From JAHWKI01 sp035513575 (GTDB lineage: Bacteria > Gemmatimonadota > Gemmatimonadetes > Longimicrobiales > RSA9), in assembly GCA_035513575.1 (NCBI GenBank), contig DATKBW010000102.1, forward strand, positions 1 to 51,776: DNA of 51,776 nt, given 5' to 3'. The notes below the pieces were generated by a model. The model had not been told where the DNA came from. It saw only the letters and a list, made by a program, of their open reading frames with translations, and did no database searches. Made by a program: the position numbers and the translations under genes. Each line of letters begins with the position of its first letter. The stretch's first letter is position 1. Positions 47,108 through 51,776 of this stretch are shown in pieces.

Positions 47108-49540
47108 CTACACCCCCGCCAGCTCCGCCAGGGTCAGCGTCCCGGGCTCCTCTTCCACGCGGCTCGCTCCCGTCCGCTCTTCGAACGTGCAGCGGATGAC
47201 GTTGTCCAGACCGTCGCGGATGCCCTCGATGTGCGTGATCACGATCACCTGCTCGAAGCGGCCGGTCAGCCCGTGCAGCAGCCGGATCACGTTGTCCCGC
47301 CGCTCCACGTCCAGCGAGCCGAAGACCTCGTCGAGGATCAGGACGGACAGGGGGTGCCCGGCGCGCTCGGCGATCATCTGGCTGATGGCGAGGCGCAGGA
47401 CCAGGTTCGCGATGTCCTCCTCGCCCCCCGAGATCACCGGCTTCTCCTCGCCCTCGTCCAGCACCAGCACGTTGTAGGCTTCGTCGATCTCGAGGGCCGT
47501 GTAGCGCCCCGCGGTGATGTCGGTCAGGAAAGCGCTGGCCAGCTCGCTCAGCTCCGGCCGCACACGGGCGTTCAGCTCCACGCGCAGCTGATTGAACGCC
47601 GTGTCCAGCTCCGCGTTGTGCCGCCGTTCCGACTCCAGCGCCTCCAGCGCCTCCTTCTTCTGGTCCAGCTCGCGCTCGGACCGCTCCGCCCGGGCGAGCG
47701 CCTCCTCCGCGGCATCGAGCCGGCTAGTCGCGTCGGCCAGCCGCAGCTCGCCGCGCCGCACGCCGTCCGCCGCCGCCTCGTGCGCGGCCTTCGCGGCGTC
47801 GAAGCGCGTCCGGTCGAACGCGAGGGCGTCCAGTTCCTCCTTCAGCTTCACCCCCCGGTCCTCCGCCTCCTTCCGTCGCCGGGCGGTCTCCTCCAGCTCC
47901 TTCCCCGCCCGCTCCTTCCGCGACGCGGTCTCCTCGAGGCGCGCCGCCTTCCGCTCCACCCCTCGCAGCCCCTCCAGACGACGCGCCGCGGCCTGGTGCG
48001 CGATCCGGTCGTACCCGCGGGGGATCGCCGTCAGCTCGCCTGCCAGCGCGGCGAGCCGCTCCCGCCGCCGCGCCTGCTCTTTCTCCAGCGCCGCCCGGTC
48101 CTCCACCGCCTTCTCCGACCGGCTCAGCTTCTCCGCCCGGCCGTCGATCGTCGCCTGCAGCTCGGCCCGCCGCGTCTCCGCCTCCGCCAGCGCCGGCGGC
48201 TTGGGCTCCAGCTGGCCTTCCCGCTTCTTCAGCCACTTCCCATCCTGGACCAGCGACTCCCACTCGTCCTCCAGCGCCCGCATCACCTGGTCGTAATGGT
48301 CGTGGAGCGGGCGGTCGCACGTGGGGCACGTCCCCTCCGGCCCCGCCTCCCGGAGCTTGTCCAGCTGCGCCTGGAGCTCCGCCGTCCGGTCCTTGTACGT
48401 CGCCAGCCGCGTCCGCACCTCCTGCCGGTCCTGCTGCCAGGCGTCCCGCTCCTTCTCGAGCCGCCCCTCCACCTCCGCCAGCTCCCCGCGCAGCGTCTCC
48501 AGCTCCTTCCGGAACCGCTCCACGTAGCCGGGCGCCTGCGCCAGCGCTTCCAGACGACGATCCCCCTCCGCGATCTCGGACAGGAGCGCCCGCACCGTCT
48601 CGTCCAGCACCCGGCGCCGCTCGTCCAGCCGGGCCAGCTCGCTCAGGCGCTCGCATTCCCGGACGAGCTCCGCGAGCGGCGCCAACTCCCCCCGCAGGAT
48701 CGTCAGCTCCTTCTCCGCCGACGACACCGCCGCCAGCTCCTCCTCCACCCGCGCCACCGCCCGCGCCGCCTCGCGGTACTCCTGCGCGGCCATCTCCCGG
48801 CGGTGCTCGAGCTCGCCCGCCCGCTCCTGCGCCCGCTGCGCCTCTTCCCAGCGCGGCGCCACCTCCGCCATGCGCGCCGTGGCCGCGGCGAGCTCCAGCC
48901 GGGCCGCGTCCGCCGCCTCCCGCGCCTCCTCGCGGCGACCGCGGGCCAGCTCCAGCTCCGCCCGCAGCGACGCCGCGTCCGCCATCCCCGTCTTCAGCCC
49001 TTCGATCTCGTGCCGCAGGTCGTTGCGCCGGGCCCTGGCCCGCTCCTGCGCCAGCCGCAGCCGTTCGTAGCCCAGCACCTGCGCCAGGAACCGCCCCCGG
49101 TCCGCCGGTCCCATCTGCGCCAGGAACTGGAGCTCTTTCTGGCCCGTGAAGTACGTGTTGAAGAACTCGTCCCGGGTCATCCCGAGCCGTTGCTGGAGGT
49201 AGTCCGTCACCCCCCGGATCGTGGTGGCCGCCGGCGCGTCCTCGCCATCCACGAACACGTCCGCCGAGGACATGGTCCGCTGCACACGGTATTCGTGCCC
49301 CCCGATCCCGAACTCCAGCTCCACCCGCACCGGGCTCCGCGGCTCCGCCCGGACGAACCGGATCGTCTCGTTCGTCCCCCGCGCCGCCCCCGCGCCGTAG
49401 ATCGCCCACGCGATCGCTTCCAGCAGCGTGCTCTTCCCCGCGCCGTTCGGTCCGATGATCCCCGTCACCCCCGAGCGGAACTCGATCGCCGTATCCGCGT
49501 GCTGCCGGAAGTTCAACAGCCGGAGCCGGTCGAGCCTCAC
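47108..49540 (-). CDS. sbcC: SbcC/Rad50-like DNA repair ATPase
   Basis: An 810-residue SMC-like ATPase, working with SbcD to process DNA double-strand breaks and hairpins. Walker A is GPNGAGKST (30-38). Long coiled coils run from about 160 to 395 and 415 to 670. A zinc-hook CPTC sits at 405-408 between them. The ATPase signature ISGGEEDIANLVLRL and Walker B VLILDEVFGSLD are near the C-terminus. GTG 49540 overlaps the sbcD stop (GTGA) and has GGAGG 8 bases upstream. It is shorter than E. coli SbcC (about 1050) and closer to archaeal/Rad50-type lengths. Third gene of the SDR-sbcD-sbcC strand run. Confidence 0.93.
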   Translation of the reverse strand: MRLDRLRLLNFRQHADTAIEFRSGVTGIIGPNGAGKSTLLEAIAWAIYGAGAARGTNETIRFVRAEPRSPVRVELEFGIGGHEYRVQRTMSSADVFVDGEDAPAATTIRGVTDYLQQRLGMTRDEFFNTYFTGQKELQFLAQMGPADRGRFLAQVLGYERLRLAQERARARRNDLRHEIEGLKTGMADAASLRAELELARGRREEAREAADAARLELAAATARMAEVAPRWEEAQRAQERAGELEHRREMAAQEYREAARAVARVEEELAAVSSAEKELTILRGELAPLAELVRECERLSELARLDERRRVLDETVRALLSEIAEGDRRLEALAQAPGYVERFRKELETLRGELAEVEGRLEKERDAWQQDRQEVRTRLATYKDRTAELQAQLDKLREAGPEGTCPTCDRPLHDHYDQVMRALEDEWESLVQDGKWLKKREGQLEPKPPALAEAETRRAELQATIDGRAEKLSRSEKAVEDRAALEKEQARRRERLAALAGELTAIPRGYDRIAHQAAARRLEGLRGVERKAARLEETASRKERAGKELEETARRRKEAEDRGVKLKEELDALAFDRTRFDAAKAAHEAAADGVRRGELRLADATSRLDAAEEALARAERSERELDQKKEALEALESERRHNAELDTAFNQLRVELNARVRPELSELASAFLTDITAGRYTALEIDEAYNVLVLDEGEEKPVISGGEEDIANLVLRLAISQMIAERAGHPLSVLILDEVFGSLDVERRDNVIRLLHGLTGRFEQVIVITHIEGIRDGLDNVIRCTFEERTGASRVEEEPGTLTLAELAGV

Positions 49541-50859
49541 GCCCCGCCCTCCACCGCGCCCGAATTCGATGTCGAAGTCGATGTCGATGTCGAATTCGAC
49601 CCCTCGCCCTCCAGCTCCAGCTCCATCACCTCCCGCCAGTCCTCCGTGTCCGCCAGGTACCGGATCCCCAGCTCCCGCAGCCGCTCCCGCTCGATCCCGG
49701 GCGTCTGGGGCGTCCAGCCCGACAGGAACGCGTCCAGCTCCTCCTCCAGCGTCCGGCGCCGCTCTCCGGCATTCTCCAGCGCGCTCCGCCGCGCCTCCGG
49801 CCGGCGCGCATCCAGCTGGAAGTGGAGCGCCTCCGCCTTGATGGCCCGGATCCGCCGGTGGTCGAGCCGACGGAAGGCCTCCCGCGGGATCTCGGTGATC
49901 ACGAGGCGAACGATCTTTCCCGCGACGCCGCCCGGCACCCGTGCCACGGCGTCCCCGATCCGTGCATCGATCTCGGCCGGGTCCAGCCACGCGTCGCCCT
50001 TCCCGCCCTCCCCGCCCTCCCCGCCCTCGGCGCCCTCGCCGCCCTCGCCGGTCCCACCGCGCCGGGCGCTGAAGCGGGGCAGGTCCACCACTTCCCGCGT
50101 CCGGATGTCGCGGTACTCGCCCTGCCGGGCTTCCGTGTCGAAGAGGACCCACCCCTTCCGGGTGTCCGCTTCGGCCCAGATGTTCGTCGCCGTCCGCTCC
50201 GTCGCACCGGCGTACCACATGTTCGGGGCGATGCGGGTGGCGTTGTGGTAGTGGCCGAGGGCGATGTAGTCGAACGCGTCCTCCCGCAGCGCGGCCCGCT
50301 CCAGGTGGGCGCCGCCGTACTCCACCATCCGCATGAGCTGCTCGTCCACCCCCGTCCCGGACACGGTGCCGTGGACCATCAGCACGTTGGTCCCGGCGCC
50401 CGGGTCCGGCTCGATCGCCGGCGGCTCCTCCGCCACCAGCGCGGCGTGGGGGACGCAAAGCACCGAGACGTCGGGCCGCTCCAGCCGCACCGCGCGCGCG
50501 GCGTCATCGACCACGTGCACGTCGGGGATCTCCGCCAGCAGCCGGAGGATGCTTCCGGTGTCCGCCGACCGCGGCGAATCGTGGTTTCCCGCGATCAGCA
50601 CGACCGGCGCGGCCGGCAGCCCGCGACGCAGCCGCATGAACAGCCGGAACCCGTCCATGATCGCGCTGTTCGACGGGCGCACGGTGTGGAACACGTCCCC
50701 CGCCACCACCACCAGGTCGGGCCGCGCCGCGACCACCCCGTCCACCGCCCGCTGCGCCGCCGTCGCGACGTCCCGCTCCCGCTGGTTCACGCCCCCCGCG
50801 GCCAGGCGATGATAGGCCCGATACCCGAGGTGCAGGTCCGCCAGGTGCGCGATCAGCAC
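49537..50859 (-). CDS. sbcD: SbcD/Mre11-like nuclease
   Basis: A 440-residue Mn-dependent nuclease of the Mre11 family. Phosphoesterase motifs: ADLHLGY with DxH at 8-10, VVAGDVFH at 52-58, IAGNHDSP at 89-96, LMVHG, and LGHYHNA. GTG 50859 is chosen since it avoids overlap with the SDR stop; ATG 50889 is possible but would overlap. Two low-complexity linkers are present: a Gly/Glu-rich stretch (GEGGEGAEGGEGGEGGKG) before the C-terminal domain, and a Ser/Thr run (NSTSTSTSTSNS) at the very end, coded by hexamer repeats. It ends with a 4-base overlap into sbcC. Confidence 0.92.
   Translation of the reverse strand: MLIAHLADLHLGYRAYHRLAAGGVNQRERDVATAAQRAVDGVVAARPDLVVVAGDVFHTVRPSNSAIMDGFRLFMRLRRGLPAAPVVLIAGNHDSPRSADTGSILRLLAEIPDVHVVDDAARAVRLERPDVSVLCVPHAALVAEEPPAIEPDPGAGTNVLMVHGTVSGTGVDEQLMRMVEYGGAHLERAALREDAFDYIALGHYHNATRIAPNMWYAGATERTATNIWAEADTRKGWVLFDTEARQGEYRDIRTREVVDLPRFSARRGGTGEGGEGAEGGEGGEGGKGDAWLDPAEIDARIGDAVARVPGGVAGKIVRLVITEIPREAFRRLDHRRIRAIKAEALHFQLDARRPEARRSALENAGERRRTLEEELDAFLSGWTPQTPGIERERLRELGIRYLADTEDWREVMELELEGEGSNSTSTSTSTSNSGAVEGGA
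49562..49597. repeat. GAxxTC hexamer array at the end of sbcD
   Basis: Six contiguous hexamers, in order GAATTC, GATGTC, GAAGTC, GATGTC, GATGTC, GAATTC. It encodes the Ser/Thr/Asn run of SbcD and is related to the GAAGTC array in queG. Confidence 0.8.
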
Positions 50860-50866
50860 GCCGCCC

Positions 50867-51577
50867 TCACCCTCCCACGCGCGGCACATCCGCGTTCGTC
50901 ACGTGCACCACCTCCCCGGACACCCCCCGGGCGCTGGCCAGGAACAACACCACCTCCGCGATCGCCTCCCGGCTCACCCACGCCGTCCCATCCGGGTCCT
51001 GCACCCCCGCGCGGTTGTCCGCCGTGTCGATCAGCCCGGGGGCCACCGCGTTCACCCGCACGCCGGTCGTCTTTTCCTCCATCGCCATCGCCCGTGTCAG
51101 CGCCACCACGCCGGCCTTCCCGGCAGCGTACGCCCCCAGCCGCGCCACCGCACGCTCCGCCGCAGGCGAGGCGAAGTTGATGATCGCGCCTCGGGACTCC
51201 CGGAGCAGCGGCAGCGCGGCCCGGCTCACCAGGAAGGCGGTCCCGGCGTTCCGGTCGATCTCGCCGCTCCATTCCTCCGGCGACGTCTCCGCCAGCGGCT
51301 TCACCACCCGCAGCCCGCCCGCGGCGTTGACGACGGTGTCCAGGCGGCCCCACCGCTCCCGTGCCGCCTCCACGGCGGCCGCCGCCCCTTCCGCCGTGGC
51401 CAGGTCCGCCCGCACCGCCACGACGTCGGTGCCCAGCTCCGCCGCCCGCGCCTGGACGTCGTCGGACCGCCCCGCCAGGACCAGCCGCGCTCCCGCGGCG
51501 CCGAACGCCTCCGCGAGGGCGTACCCGACCTGGCCGCGCTTCCCCACGCCCGTGATCAGAACCACCGGCTCCGCCAT
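50867..51577 (-). CDS. Short-chain dehydrogenase/reductase
   Basis: A 236-residue NAD(P)-dependent SDR. The cofactor motif is the variant TGVGKRGQVG at 10-19, close to the usual TGxxxGxG. NAAGG, the catalytic YAAGK (Tyr and Lys) and INFASPAAE supplying Ser are present, as is VRVNAVAPGLIDT. Substrate cannot be read. ATG 51577 with CGGAGG 5 bases upstream is the most credible start. The same frame stays open to 51742, adding two hydrophobic segments. Its stop is 8 bases from the sbcD start, so transcription probably continues into the repair genes. Confidence 0.87.
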   Translation of the reverse strand: MAEPVVLITGVGKRGQVGYALAEAFGAAGARLVLAGRSDDVQARAAELGTDVVAVRADLATAEGAAAAVEAARERWGRLDTVVNAAGGLRVVKPLAETSPEEWSGEIDRNAGTAFLVSRAALPLLRESRGAIINFASPAAERAVARLGAYAAGKAGVVALTRAMAMEEKTTGVRVNAVAPGLIDTADNRAGVQDPDGTAWVSREAIAEVVLFLASARGVSGEVVHVTNADVPRVGG

Positions 51578-51776
51578 CGCTCCCTCCGTCGCCTCGCCCG
51601 TCATCCCCATGTCCACGGCCCCCGCCGCCGCCACCACCAGCGCCGCCCCGAAGAAGACGGGCCCCGGCGGCAGCGACGGGATCAGCCAGGCCGCCGCCAC
51701 CGCGGCGCCCGCCGCCGCGCCGAGGAGCGCCGGTACCGTCACGCCGCCGCGCGCGGGGCGCGCCGCCCCGCCGGGC
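51578..51776 (-). other. Window edge: possible two-helix N-terminal extension or upstream small membrane protein
   Basis: In the SDR frame upstream of ATG 51577, GTG 51742 opens two hydrophobic segments (ALLGAAAGAAVAAAWLI, then PVFFGAALVVAAAGAVDMG) without a stop codon. It could be a membrane anchor fused to the SDR or the end of a separate gene that has lost its stop; the strong ribosome-binding site before ATG 51577 favours separate translation. Confidence 0.35.

Noticed and set aside
47231..50251. 1006-codon plus-strand frame over sbcC and sbcD
   Set aside because: Antisense shadow of the coiled-coil gene; composition is Leu/Arg/Pro biased with no domain.

Overview
The window is a strongly GC-rich chromosomal segment (third codon positions are almost all G or C) from a Gram-negative, diderm bacterium. 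Evidence for an outer membrane includes a TonB-dependent receptor with an N-terminal carboxypeptidase-regulatory-like domain, several signal-peptide beta-barrels, many lipoproteins with a clear lipobox, and Tat-exported enzymes. The gene mix (exported PhoD and PhoX phosphatases, multihaem cytochromes, DUF2723 membrane protein, solo E1-alpha dehydrogenase, small ORFan lipoproteins) resembles Gemmatimonadota or a neighbouring phylum. That placement is inference; there is no rRNA or marker set here to settle it. I saw no rRNA, tRNA, CRISPR array, prophage or plasmid genes.

Layout. 1-2.4 kb is a scrap zone. It holds a second copy of the C-terminal tail of queG, a frameshifted fragment of a MacB/ADOP-type permease, an intact Tat-exported nitronate monooxygenase, a HEAT-like fragment and a truncated TfoX-like fragment, followed by intact queG (minus). 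3.9-8.9 kb is the most striking locus: a plus-strand operon encoding a nine-haem lipoprotein cytochrome, an outer-membrane beta-barrel, a 16-haem membrane-anchored cytochrome and a TPR lipoprotein. I read it as a candidate porin-cytochrome conduit for moving electrons across the envelope. 8.9-15.5 kb carries HinT, two exported phosphatases (PhoD, PhoX-like), and a ZnuD-like TonB receptor flanked by a small His/Cys membrane protein and an acidic lipoprotein, which suggests phosphate and metal scavenging.

15.5-31 kb is mostly single housekeeping genes: class V aminotransferase, MazG-like and NUDIX hydrolases, a tiny DUF1328-type membrane protein, a zinc-lobe oxidoreductase, proline dehydrogenase, QueE, a lipoprotein metallopeptidase, HNH nuclease, CoA-type NUDIX, E1-alpha, a second HIT protein, a V4R-like protein, a DHH phosphoesterase and FtsH. 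30.7-37.7 kb has a threonine/serine dehydratase with an exported RidA lipoprotein and an overlapping dehydrogenase/alpha-oxoamine synthase pair. It also has a tightly overlapping minus-strand operon (di-haem oxidoreductase, Rieske protein, beta-barrel) preceded by a recognisable promoter with a palindromic operator.

38-51.8 kb holds trpE, divergent from an orphan hydantoinase/oxoprolinase with overlapping start codons, then a small beta-barrel and an intergenic block with a UUCG hairpin and two minisatellites. After that come a DUF2723 protein and an EamA transporter lacking a normal start codon. A RAYT-type transposase follows, bounded by 31-bp near-perfect inverted repeats, one of which supplies the EamA stop codon. 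The window ends with an SDR-sbcD-sbcC minus-strand operon.
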